Source of the DNA: Sutterella megalosphaeroides
Lineage (GTDB): Bacteria > Pseudomonadota > Gammaproteobacteria > Burkholderiales > Burkholderiaceae_F
Assembly (NCBI RefSeq): GCF_003609995.1
Contig: NZ_AP018786.1
Location: 1,312,001 to 1,376,000, forward strand
Reading direction: 5' to 3'
Length of the DNA: 64,000 nucleotides
Part shown: positions 44,884 to 53,344 of the stretch, in pieces
Layout: each line of letters opens with the position of its first letter
Position numbering within the stretch: the stretch's first letter is position 1
Translations under genes and position numbers: made by a program
The notes under the pieces: model-generated
Database searches by the model: none
Told to the model about the DNA's origin: nothing
What the model saw: only the letters and a program-made list of their open reading frames with translations

Positions 44884-46464
44884 ATGAATCTTCAGCGACG
44901 CAACATCCTGCGCGGCTCCGTGGCCGCCGCCATGGCGCTCCCGATCGCAGGGGTCAAAGCCGTCGAGCTTACGAAAGACCTGAAGTGGGACATGGAAACC
45001 GATGTGCTCGTGCTTGGCTATGGCGGTGCGGGTGCCTGTGCCGCCATCGAGGCGCACGATGCGGGTGCCAAGGTTCTCATCCTTGAAAAGCTCGCTCAGG
45101 GTGGCGGCAACACCGCGGTTTCGTCGGGCGGCTTCGTTGCTCCGAAGGACAAGAAGGCGGCCTACGAATACCTGAACGCCACCTATGCTTTCTCCGACAG
45201 TGAAAAGGACGAAAAGCTCCTGTCAACCTTCTGTGACGAGATTATGGGCGTCAAGGACTTCATCACGGGTCTGAAGCCTGAAACGAAGCTTATGATCTAC
45301 GGTCACGCGGGTTTCACGACGCTCCCCGGTTCGGACACGATCGACAAGTACCGCGTGCGCGGCAAGAAGCGCGGCGGGGACATGCTCTTCGATACGTTGC
45401 GTCACGCCGTCGAAGAAGTGCGCAAGATCGAAGTCTTCCTCGAAACGCCCGCTCTCGAACTCATTCGTCGCGGCGAAGAAGTGGTCGGCGTCGTTGCCAA
45501 CCGCAACGGCAAGAACATCAACATCAAGGCGCGTCGTGCGGTCATCTGTTCGACGGGCGGCTACGAATACGACGAACAGAGCCTGCGCACGTTCGCGCTC
45601 GGTCGCGACATCCTCGGTCTCGGCTCGCCCGGCAACACCGGCGACGGCCTGCGCATGGCCCAGTCGGTCGGTGCCCGCCTCTGGCACATGACGGCGTACT
45701 CGTGCCCGCTCGGCATGAAGGTCCCGGGTCTCAAGGCGGCCGTGCAGCTCAACATCCTCGCCCCCTCGCACATTTAGGTCGACCAGGACGGCAAGCGCTT
45801 CGTGAACGAAAAGGGGCTCGACAACCACACGTGCCTCTACGCCGTCAACCAGATGGACCCGATCAAGCATCGCTATCCGCGCATTCCCTGCTGGCTCATC
45901 ATGGACGAAAAGGCTCGCAAAGCCGGTCCCATCAGCGGTGGCGCCACCTCGGGTTATGCTCTCAACCGTGAAAGCTACAAGTGGTCGACCGACAACTCCG
46001 CCGAAATCGAAAGCGGCGTGATTGTAAAGGCTGCAACCATCCGCGAGCTTGCCGAAAAGATCAAGGTTCCGGCCGACACCCTCGAAGCGACGGTGAAGCG
46101 TTGGAACGCCGACATCACGGCGGGCAAGGATACGGAATTCGGCCGTATCCTCAAGCGCGACCCGAAGGGTAAGACCGCCTTCGCGGGCCGCGAAGCTCCG
46201 ATCGTTTCCGAACCTCTCGGCGAAGGCCCGTACTATGCGGTTGCCCTCTACCCGACGATGTTGAACACCCAGGGCGGCCCGAAGAAGAACGTCTACGGTC
46301 AGGTCATGACGCCGCAGGATCGTCCGGTGCCGCGCTTCTACGTCGCGGGCGAACTCGGTTCGATGTGGGGCTCGATCTACCAGGGGGGGACGAACAACGC
46401 CGAAAGCATCGTTTTCGGTCGTATCGCAGGTCGCCATGCGGCGTCCCAGAAGCCCTGGGCGTAA
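44884..46464 (+). pseudogene. Exported FAD-dependent reductase interrupted by an in-frame TAG codon
   Basis: A 526-codon flavin reductase frame with one internal amber codon, TAG at 45775-45777 (codon 298). Before it: a Tat signal QRRNILRG, FAD motif VLGYGGAGACAA, GGNTAVSSGGFVAP and STGGYEYDEQS. After it, in the same frame: VDQDGKRFVNEKG, the conserved family segment, through RFYVAGELGSMWGS and NNAESIVFGRIAGRHA. The reading frame is otherwise intact, so a single base change is likely; TGG (Trp) to TAG fits the position. AAAGGAG precedes the ATG. It is the probable partner of the cytochrome upstream. Possibilities are recent inactivation, base error or suppression; the first half alone would lack the catalytic and C-terminal FAD parts. 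Confidence 0.85.
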
Positions 46465-46561
46465 TGCTTTCTCTCGGAGGTCGAGTGCACCTTTGACGTA
46501 CGCCGCAACTCGGGGAGGTCATACGGAACTCTTCGTGACGGTGTGCCGATAAGGGGTCATT

Positions 46562-46597
46562 CGGGCGGGACGGCTTCAGCCGCCCCGCCCGTTTTTT
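46562..46597 (+). terminator. Terminator of reductase island 2
   Basis: CGGGCGGG-a-CGGC pairs with GCCG-c-CCCGCCCG around TTCA and is followed by six T residues. Confidence 0.9.
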
Positions 46598-46814
46598 ATC
46601 GGTTGCAATGCACGAACGTCCGGATTTTCTTGGGAAAATTCGCCGTTTTGCAAAAGGAAGGTTCCGAGTCGACGGTCTTTCAGCTTGTAGTCTGCGGGGT
46701 TCAACCGGACTTGCATCCGGTAGGGGCCTCGCCAAGCGCGCTCGGACCGTGTATGCTGCCCGGATGTTTTTCGCCCGACAGAGACGGGCGAACCGAATCC
46801 GATCGCCCCGACCG

Positions 46815-49541
46815 ATGACACCCTTCGACCCGACCGCCGCTTTTTCCTCCGTTTCCGATTCCGATTCCGAGCCCGATTTCGCACGAGACCCCGAGAGCGC
46901 CATGCTCATGAGGGCGCTCGCCGCGTCGTTCGTCGACGGCGACGTCGATTCGGATCCGGGGTTGCGGGCGGAATTTCTCTCGAACGACCCCAAGGCGGGC
47001 ACAAAAGTCGTTTCGGTCCTCGAAGAGGAGCTCGCTCGCTGCGACCGCTTCGCGATGAGCGTTGCTTTCGTGACGATGGGCGGTCTTACGCCGCTTCTCG
47101 AAACTCTGAGGGAGCTGCGGGATCGGAACGTTCCCGGGCGCATTCTCACGACCGACTACCTCCTTTTTTCGGAGCCCCGTGCGATCGAGCACGTCCTCAA
47201 CGAATTCCCCAACATCGAAATCCGCCTCTACCGCACGTTCGGCTCGAGCGCGGGATTTCATACCAAGGGCTACATGTTCGAGTCGGGAACGGGGTGCCGT
47301 TTGATCGTCGGAAGTTCGAACCTCACGCAAACGGCCCTCACCACGAATCGCGAATGGAACGCGCGCCTTGTTTCCCGCACGAAGGGGGCGTTCGCGGCGA
47401 AAATGCTCGCCGAATTCGAGGCGCTCTGGCACCACCCGGCAAGCCGCCCCGCGAGGAGCGAACTCCCCTCCTACCGCGAAGCCTGGGAAAAGGCCCGCGA
47501 GGTGCGGCGTCGCCTCACCGAGGTGGCGGAAGAGGCCGAGGTGACGGAGATTCCGGAAGGAGCCTCGGATGCGGACGCGAGACCGGTCGAGTCCTCGCAT
47601 GAGTCTTTCTTCGGGACCTCCGTGCCCGCATCGGCTCAGGAAAGCCCGTCGGCGAGCACGGAGACCGAATCGGAGCGCGCACCGGGAGCCGTTTCGGAGC
47701 CTTCCGACGAACTTCCCGCCGATCGTCTCGCCCCCGTTCCCGCGACGACTCCCGGGTCGAATCCTTCCGTTCCCGAGCACGGTAGCGAATCCGACGTTGC
47801 GACGCTCGTCGCTGCAGTCAACCGGCCGCGCACCCGCTTCCCCGCGTTGCGCCCCAACCGCATGCAGCGCGATTTCGTTGCGTCCGTTCTGAAGCTCGTG
47901 CGCGACGGGGAACGTCGCGCGCTTCTCATTTCCGCCACGGGTACGGGGAAGACGTATGCGTCCGCCTTTGCCGTTCGGGCGCTTCTCGGGAAGTTCGAAG
48001 CGGACGCGCCGCACAGTCCGCACTGTCGCGCCCCTCGGGTTCTTTTTCTCGTGCACCGCGAACAAATCGCCCGCCAGGCGCGCGAAAGCTACCGCCGGGT
48101 GCTCGGAAGCGGCGTCTCGTCGGGGCTCTACACGGGGGCCGTCTCGCGCGCGGAGCGCGAGGAGGCGATCGACGCGCGCATCGTCTTTGCGACCGTGCAG
48201 ACGATGGAAAAGGCGTGCCGCACCGAAGAGGACGAAGGAACGCTCTTTGACGACGTGCGTGATGTGCGGGACTTTGCGCCCGAGAGTTTCGACCTCATCG
48301 TGATCGACGAAGTGCACCGAGCGGCAGCGGCAAGCTACCTTCGGATCATGCGCTACTTCGAGCCGCGCTTCTGGCTCGGGATGACGGCGAGCCCCGACCG
48401 TCCCGACGGCGAAGACATCTATGCGTTGTTCGATCACAACATCGCTTACGAGCTGCGCCTACAGGGGGCGCTTGAAGAAGAGTTCCTCTGTCCTTTTCAC
48501 TACTTCGGCATTCGGGAATTTTTGACGGATGCGGGGGAAGCGGGCGAGCTCGCGGACTTCGCGCGCCTTGCCTGCGACGAGCGCGTCGACTACATCCTTC
48601 GGGAAGCGTCCTTTCACGGCTGGAGCGGCTCGCGCGTCAAAGGGCTCGTCTTTTGCCGCACGAACGAGGAGGCGAGGGCACTTTCCGACGCTTTCAACCG
48701 TCGGGGCCTCCGCACCCTCGCCCTTTCGGGGGCCGACTCGCAAAGCGCCCGAGAGGCCGCGATCGAACGGCTGACCGCGGATGAACCCCTCGTGACGGGA
48801 ACGGTCACGGAAGCCGTGTGGGAACGGTCCGAACGTGAGCCGCTCGACTACATCTTCACGGTCGACATCTTCAACGAAGGGGTCGACATCCCCGACGTGA
48901 ACCAAGTGCTCCTTTTGCGCCCGACGCAAAGTCCCATCATCTTCATCCAACAGTTGGGGCGCGGCTTACGAAAGGCGCCCGGGAAAGAGTATGTCGTCGT
49001 GGTCGACTTCATCGGAAACTACGAAAACAACTACCTCATCCCGATCGCGCTCTCGGGCGACCGCTCGTACTCGAAAGAGGTCATGCGCCGCTACGTCGCG
49101 ACGGGCTCGCGCCTCATTCCCGGCGCATCGAGCATTCACTTCGATCCCGTTTCCCGGGAACGGATCTACGCGGCGATCGACAACGCGAAGACGCAGACGA
49201 TGAAGCTTCTGAAAGAAAGCTACCTCGAAATCCGCCGCAAGCTCGGTCGGATCCCGAAGCTCGTCGACTACGAGGCGCACGGCTCGATCGACCCGACGAA
49301 GTTTTTCGAAGCCCGCGGCTCCTACCACGGGTTCCTGAAGCGGGTCGAATCCGACTACGGGCGGGTCTTTACGCCTGCGGCCGAATCAATGCTCGCCTAT
49401 TTGTCGGGACGGATCGGTCGCGGGGAGCGCGCGGGCGAAGCGCTCCTTTTGCAGCTGCTTCTCGCCGACTACCGGGCTCGAAAAGCGGGGAAGCCGTCGG
49501 GCTCGAAAGGCCCGTTTCACGGCGGCGCTCGAGTCGCTTGA
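46815..49541 (+). CDS. PLD-nuclease/SF2 helicase, N-terminal part of a frameshifted DUF3427-type protein
   Basis: 908 residues. An N-terminal phospholipase-D-like domain (about 70-210) contains HTKGYMFESG and GSSNLTQTAL, the HxK...N half-motif of PLD nucleases. A Ser/Pro/Glu-rich linker (about 245-335) leads to an SF2 helicase: Q-like NRMQRDF, Walker A SATGTGKTY, DEAH-variant IDEVHRA, motif III LGMTASP, and the C-terminal lobe with FVDI-like FTVDIFNEGVDIP and QQLGRGLRKA. The sequence then turns into GSKGPFHGGARVA and stops, while the homologous continuation (DUF3427) is in the +1 frame just downstream. The start is uncertain: ATG 46815 has no clear ribosome-binding site, and ATG 46764 is possible. 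Such helicases are frequent in defence islands; a restriction-like role is inference. Confidence 0.78.
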   Translation: MTPFDPTAAFSSVSDSDSEPDFARDPESAMLMRALAASFVDGDVDSDPGLRAEFLSNDPKAGTKVVSVLEEELARCDRFAMSVAFVTMGGLTPLLETLRELRDRNVPGRILTTDYLLFSEPRAIEHVLNEFPNIEIRLYRTFGSSAGFHTKGYMFESGTGCRLIVGSSNLTQTALTTNREWNARLVSRTKGAFAAKMLAEFEALWHHPASRPARSELPSYREAWEKAREVRRRLTEVAEEAEVTEIPEGASDADARPVESSHESFFGTSVPASAQESPSASTETESERAPGAVSEPSDELPADRLAPVPATTPGSNPSVPEHGSESDVATLVAAVNRPRTRFPALRPNRMQRDFVASVLKLVRDGERRALLISATGTGKTYASAFAVRALLGKFEADAPHSPHCRAPRVLFLVHREQIARQARESYRRVLGSGVSSGLYTGAVSRAEREEAIDARIVFATVQTMEKACRTEEDEGTLFDDVRDVRDFAPESFDLIVIDEVHRAAAASYLRIMRYFEPRFWLGMTASPDRPDGEDIYALFDHNIAYELRLQGALEEEFLCPFHYFGIREFLTDAGEAGELADFARLACDERVDYILREASFHGWSGSRVKGLVFCRTNEEARALSDAFNRRGLRTLALSGADSQSAREAAIERLTADEPLVTGTVTEAVWERSEREPLDYIFTVDIFNEGVDIPDVNQVLLLRPTQSPIIFIQQLGRGLRKAPGKEYVVVVDFIGNYENNYLIPIALSGDRSYSKEVMRRYVATGSRLIPGASSIHFDPVSRERIYAAIDNAKTQTMKLLKESYLEIRRKLGRIPKLVDYEAHGSIDPTKFFEARGSYHGFLKRVESDYGRVFTPAAESMLAYLSGRIGRGERAGEALLLQLLLADYRARKAGKPSGSKGPFHGGARVA

Positions 49542-49605
49542 GCGTTCTCGGGAACACTCCGCCCCGCCCGTCACCGAAGCCCATCTCGCGTCGATCCGTC
49601 GCCAG

Positions 49606-50406
49606 ATGACAAACGGCTTTCACATCCGGCGCGAGGACGCCCTCAAGTACCCCGCGTGCGTCTTCATCGAGCCCGAGGTTCGGGAGAGTGCGTCCGAAGC
49701 TTCCGGCACCTCCGCCGGCTACGCCGCTCACATGCTCTCGGACGGCGGCCGCGAGGCGGACGACGCGCTTCAGGACGAATCGCGCTGGACGGGGGCCGAG
49801 TGGCGCATGAGCACGGTCTTCGCAGCGACGCTCGACGAAAACCCCGACCTCGTCGAGGAGCTTTCGGACCTTGCCGACTTCGTTCTCGCTCGCTGGGCGC
49901 GCCTTTACGGCGTCACCTACCGCGAGACGCGCTTTTCGCTCTACCAGACGTACACGTACGAAGAGGTGTGCCGGCTCTTGGATTGGGAGCGCAACGTCAA
50001 CGCCCAAAATATCGGCGGGTACTTCTACGACCGTACGACGAAAACGCTCCCCGTCTTCGTCAACTACGAAAAGGAGGAGGGTGCGATCGCCTACGCGGAC
50101 CGGTTCCTCTCGGAACGGCGCTTCGTGGCGCTTTCGAAACGCAACCGCCGCCCGACCTCGTCCGACGCGGACCACATCTTCAAGCGCGGTCCTGAGGAGG
50201 CCGAAAACCGCATCTACCTCTTCGTGCGCCGCAGCAAGAAGGAAAAGGAGGCGAAGGCCTTCTACTTTCTCGGCGAAGTGCGCGCGGCGGGCGAACCGAT
50301 TCCCGTCGAGGTGCCGGGCGCAAACGGCGTCGATCCCGCCTTCGAAATCGACTATCGTTTGGCCGAGCCCGTACGAAGCGACATCTACGCCTACCTCACC
50401 GCCTGA
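49606..50406 (+). CDS. DUF3427 C-terminal domain, separated from the helicase by a frameshift
   Basis: From 49606 the frame encodes 266 residues that look like the C-terminal domain of DUF3427 helicases: YGVTYRETRFSLYQTYTYEE, LLDWERNVNAQNIGGYFYD, TLPVFVNYEK and FVRRSKKEKEAKAFYFLGEV. The frame is open well upstream of this ATG. ARFTAALESLERSREHSAPP and TEAHLASIRRQMTNGF are encoded across 49507-49620, overlapping the end of the helicase frame, so this is a continuation and not a separate gene. A one-base insertion near the GGGG/AA run at 49480-49492 would explain the shift. Taken together the original protein would have about 1,195 residues, the family size. Confidence 0.7.
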   Translation: MTNGFHIRREDALKYPACVFIEPEVRESASEASGTSAGYAAHMLSDGGREADDALQDESRWTGAEWRMSTVFAATLDENPDLVEELSDLADFVLARWARLYGVTYRETRFSLYQTYTYEEVCRLLDWERNVNAQNIGGYFYDRTTKTLPVFVNYEKEEGAIAYADRFLSERRFVALSKRNRRPTSSDADHIFKRGPEEAENRIYLFVRRSKKEKEAKAFYFLGEVRAAGEPIPVEVPGANGVDPAFEIDYRLAEPVRSDIYAYLTA

Positions 50407-50453
50407 TTTTTAAACCGTTGCGGTTCCGACCCGAAGGGCGACCCGCGACGACC

Positions 50454-50966
50454 ATGAAAACAACGAACGCAATGAACGCAACGAAAGCAACGAACGAAAT
50501 GACTGAAACGAACCGAACGACCGAACCCCGAGCCGCGACCGACACGCCCCGCAAGCGTATCGAAGTCGTCGCGGCGATCATTCGCCACGAAGGCCGCATT
50601 CTCGCCGCGCAGCGCGGCTACGGCGAATTCAAGGACGGCTGGGAATTCCCGGGCGGCAAAACGGAGCCCGGCGAAACGCCCGAACGCGCGCTCGTGCGCG
50701 AGATCGAAGAGGAGCTTGCCGTGCGCGTCAAGCCCGAAGTGCTTCTGACGACGGTCGAATACGACTACCCGACCTTCCACCTTACGATGCATTGCTTCCT
50801 CTCGACGATCGAAGCGGGAGAAATCGAAATGAAGGAGCACGAAGCGCTCCGGTGGCTCGCTCCCGACGAGCTCGACCGCGTCGAGTGGCTCCCCGCGGAC
50901 GTCGAGGTGGTGGAAAAGCTCAAGGCGCACCTCGCGCTCGATGCCGGGGCTACCGAGAACCTCTGA
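50454..50966 (+). CDS. NUDIX hydrolase (MutT-like)
   Basis: This 170-residue pyrophosphohydrolase has a complete Nudix box: GGKTEPGETPERALVREIEE followed by EL. The enzyme core starts at RIEVVAAIIRHEGRILAAQR, as in (deoxy)nucleoside triphosphate pyrophosphohydrolases that clean oxidised or modified nucleotides. The first 35 residues are a Thr/Asn/Ala/Met-rich stretch with several possible ATG starts (50454, 50472, 50499), so the true start is uncertain. It lies 47 bases after the DUF3427 part on the same strand; the two may act together. A terminator follows. Confidence 0.85.
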   Translation: MKTTNAMNATKATNEMTETNRTTEPRAATDTPRKRIEVVAAIIRHEGRILAAQRGYGEFKDGWEFPGGKTEPGETPERALVREIEEELAVRVKPEVLLTTVEYDYPTFHLTMHCFLSTIEAGEIEMKEHEALRWLAPDELDRVEWLPADVEVVEKLKAHLALDAGATENL

Positions 50967-51015
50967 CGCACGACTTCCGAGTCGAAGAAGCATCCGCCAA
51001 GGAAGAAGACAACAA

Positions 51016-51049
51016 AAACGCGCCCCGTTCGTTCGAGCGGGGCGCGTTT
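51016..51049 (+). terminator. Terminator of the helicase/NUDIX operon
   Basis: AAACGCGCCCCG pairs perfectly with CGGGGCGCGTTT around a ten-base loop, followed by CTT. Strong stem with a short T tract. Confidence 0.75.
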
Positions 51050-51132
51050 CTTCGAGGAGGAGAGCGAACGGGCCGTTTTGAATCTTCGGACCTTCGGACA
51101 TCCGGCCGATTCGCTTCGGGACTCCATCGACC

Positions 51133-51714
51133 TCAGCCGATGTCGACGAGCTCGTAGTTTTCCGAACCCATGCCGAGTTCGCGCATGTAGGAGAGCTGCC
51201 GCAGACCGTGGCGCGTTTCGATGCGCTCCACCAGGTCGTGGTTGTGGGTCTGGTTGTAGACCAAGTCCACGCTCGCCTGGTCGATCGCGAGAATGTCGGT
51301 CGAGGCGAGAATGCCGATGTCGGGAATCGTGGGTTCCGCGGCGGACGTGCCCGCGCAGTCGCAGTCGACCGACATGCGGCGCAGCACGTTGATGTAGACG
51401 ATGCGCGGCGCGAAGTGGTCGACCACCGCCTTGGCGGATTCGGCCATGTTTTCCATCAGACGCTCTTTGGCGGGCCATTGATCCCAGGGCTTGGTGACGT
51501 CGTCGACGCCGTGGACCTGCGCCTTCCCGATCTTGCCGTCGGCGCAACCGATGGCAATGTTCTTCATCGAGCCGCCGAAGCCGCCCATGACGTGCCCCTT
51601 GAAGTGGGTGAGAACGATCATCGAGTCGTAGTTGACGATGTGTCCGCCCATCGAGACCGCCTTGAAGTGCTTGCCGCCTTTGACGGGGAGATCCACCGTG
51701 CCTTCGGCGTCCAT
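51133..51714 (-). pseudogene. DUF362 protein, C-terminal fragment separated by the IscB element
   Basis: 193 codons from an internal ATG encode the C-terminal half of a DUF362 protein: GKHFKAVSMGGHIVNYDSM, LTHFKGHVMGGFGGSMKN, then the CDC motif in SVDCDCAGTSAAEPTIPDIG and DILAIDQASVDLVYN. The frame continues upstream as IS-M through 51720, where the IscB element begins. The N-terminal half lies at 53309-53803. Joining the parts at the GACAT shared by both element ends gives an uninterrupted 348-residue protein. Whether this fragment is made from its own ATG is unknown; it lacks the signal peptide. Confidence 0.85.
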
Positions 51715-51741
51715 AGAAATGTCCTCAGGGAACCCCCGTCT

Positions 51742-53067
51742 TCAGACGGGGGAGGAATGAGATGCGGGGCGAAGCCACGCATACCCGTATCCGTCGTTAA
51801 AAGAAAGCAGTCGGCAATGACGCCAACCGATGCCGTCCACCTTGCCTTCAGGCGTCTGAATGACAAAGCAACCTCGCGCACGGACAGCCACACGGCCCCG
51901 GTAGGTTCCGGCCTTCCTCCCCGAGGGAACGACGGCCTTCACCATGTCGCCCGTGGCGAACCCGTGAATGCGTTTTTGGCGCGTCAAGTAGCCGCGCGGG
52001 AAGCCGTACTTGTCGACTCGCGTGCGCTGATAACTCCCCCGTCCCGTACAACGGACTTGAAGGATGCCCATCCCCTTGGGGTAGTGCACCCCGTTCACCC
52101 GACCCGCGCAGAGCGCATCAAGCCAGTGTTCCTTCGGAACCCTGAACGTATGGCGGTTGAACTTCGTCAGTGCGCCCGAACCCGTTTCAACAGGAAGGCC
52201 GAAGGTCTGCAACGCGTTGAAGAGCGACCAACGTGTTGCGTTGACCGCCGTCGCATCTCGAAGGGGCTTCTTGATTTGACGCTTGATGCGATCAAGCACG
52301 TCGGGGCGACCTTTCAGGAAAACGTCAACAGGTTGCGCATCCTTCTTTTGGTTGCAGTCCACACAGGAAAGCACGAGGTTCGAGATGCGGTTTGAACCGC
52401 CACGAGCCTTCGGGACCACGTGATCGATGTTGAGCGGAACGTTCTCCGCTCCACAGTAAACGCACTTCCTGCCGAACTTCTCAAGAAGATACTCGCGCAC
52501 CTCGTACTCGAAGAGCGTTCCCTGCTGATACTCGATGCCCGAGATTTCCGGGTTCTGCAGCTTCTGCGTGTCGAACTTGACGAGCTCCTCCACGATCCCC
52601 GTAACGGGCGCAAGTTTGACGAGCTTCGCCACCCATGCGGTTGCGGTATCCACGCGGTGTCGAAGCGACGGAGGAAGCCATCCCTGCGGCTTCGTGCGGT
52701 TGAGAAACCTCGGGGCACGATGGCGGAGATTCCCGCGTCGCCAACGGCGATGGGCACTTCGACCGGTCAACGCATCACGGATGGATTCGCCGCGATGAAC
52801 GAGTTCGATGAAGAAGAGGGCATGATGATCTCCCTTCTCGTCCACACGAACAACGGCGAAGCCCGAGCGACGGGAACCCGGATCGATCTTCACGAGGACG
52901 GGCTGAAGCTCGGAGTCCTCGATCAACCGATCCGTCAAACGGATCGTGAACGGGAAGAGCCTCACGACGCGAGCTCGGCCCGATTTCAGGAGCCTTCGCG
53001 CCCGAGCGGGTCGGCACGGCATCAGAGGCCGGTGCTTCCTGTCCTGAACAAACACAGAAACTGACAT
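51742..53067 (-). CDS. iscB: RNA-guided endonuclease IscB
   Basis: 441 residues, full length. The N-terminal PLMP domain reads KHRPLMPCRPARARRLLKSG. RuvC-I is VKIDPGSRRSGF (Asp62), followed by an arginine-rich bridge helix (RRWRRGNLRHRAPRF). RuvC-II is GIVEELVKFD (Glu160/Glu161). The HNH domain has CVYC (202-205), Asp215-His216 in NIDHVVPKARGG, Asn230 and CVDC (235-238). RuvC-III is HWLDALCAG (His314, Asp317). A C-terminal domain reads ATGDMVKAVVPSGRKAG. All catalytic residues are present, so the nuclease looks active. IscB is the family from which Cas9 arose; it uses an omegaRNA encoded just upstream. Role in the element: cutting the empty site after excision to retain a copy. Confidence 0.93.
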   Translation of the reverse strand: MSVSVFVQDRKHRPLMPCRPARARRLLKSGRARVVRLFPFTIRLTDRLIEDSELQPVLVKIDPGSRRSGFAVVRVDEKGDHHALFFIELVHRGESIRDALTGRSAHRRWRRGNLRHRAPRFLNRTKPQGWLPPSLRHRVDTATAWVAKLVKLAPVTGIVEELVKFDTQKLQNPEISGIEYQQGTLFEYEVREYLLEKFGRKCVYCGAENVPLNIDHVVPKARGGSNRISNLVLSCVDCNQKKDAQPVDVFLKGRPDVLDRIKRQIKKPLRDATAVNATRWSLFNALQTFGLPVETGSGALTKFNRHTFRVPKEHWLDALCAGRVNGVHYPKGMGILQVRCTGRGSYQRTRVDKYGFPRGYLTRQKRIHGFATGDMVKAVVPSGRKAGTYRGRVAVRARGCFVIQTPEGKVDGIGWRHCRLLSFNDGYGYAWLRPASHSSPV

Positions 53068-53344
53068 GATTGGTAAACCTTACGGTTCATCGGGGTTACC
53101 CCCGTGACATCAACAAAGAAGTTGAATTCCCCTCGCCAATGTTGCAGTCCGGCATTGCAACGGCAGACCGTTTCGTGAATACCCAAATCTTGTCTGCTTC
53201 TGCCGTTTCCGGAGCCCGGAGCTGAGGAAGCACCCCGGGGCGGGTCTTGTAACCTAACTGCAACGTAGTTTTCCTTTCGGATCACTGAGGCTGGTCAATC
53301 AGGCTTCTTCAAGCCTCTGCCTTCAGGCAGGGGTGATTGACGAT
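53068..53344 (-). ncRNA. Predicted omegaRNA of IscB
   Basis: The 277 bases between the left end and iscB have no gene and are strongly structured. Near iscB, CGGGGGTAACCCCG and AACCGTAAGGTT form adjacent hairpins just before the ATG, an arrangement typical of IscB guide RNAs; TGCCGTTGCAATGCCGGAC and other stems lie further up. In known IscB systems the guide is the 5' part of this RNA, read from host DNA flanking the left end. Here that would be about 16 bases ending at 53345 (minus strand CTTCTGCCCGGTCGAC). Exact ends are not known. Confidence 0.65.

Larger units (their letters stand above)
51721..53344 (-). mobile_element. IscB element of the IS200/IS605 group, inserted in a DUF362 gene
   Basis: A 1.62-kb element with no tnpA transposase, so it would move only with help in trans. 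The left end (upstream of iscB) contains GTCAATCA and TGATTGAC as inverted arms around nested hairpins with CTGCCTGAAGGCAG and GGCTTGAAGAAGCC. The right end contains CCCCCGTCTGAAGACGGGGG, which overlaps the iscB stop. No target duplication is made, but both junctions share GACAT, so the true edges can slide by up to 3 bases one way or 2 the other. Removing it rejoins the host gene in frame. Subterminal hairpins and lack of terminal inverted repeats fit the IS200/IS605 group. Confidence 0.85.

Noticed and set aside
45775-45777. Pyrrolysine or selenocysteine insertion at the amber codon
   Set aside because: Selenocysteine uses TGA, and pyrrolysine genes are not expected in this lineage; no insertion hairpin was recognised. 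Mutation is simpler.
46764-46814. Upstream ATG as start of the helicase gene
   Set aside because: Arg-rich N-terminus without homology and no ribosome-binding site; ATG 46815 kept, although also weak.
51721-53344. CRISPR array associated with the Cas9-like nuclease
   Set aside because: The protein is IscB-sized, and no direct repeats with spacers are present; upstream structure fits an omegaRNA instead.
51721-53344. TnpA transposase inside the element
   Set aside because: Only iscB is encoded; no HUH transposase frame exists on either strand, so mobility must be in trans.
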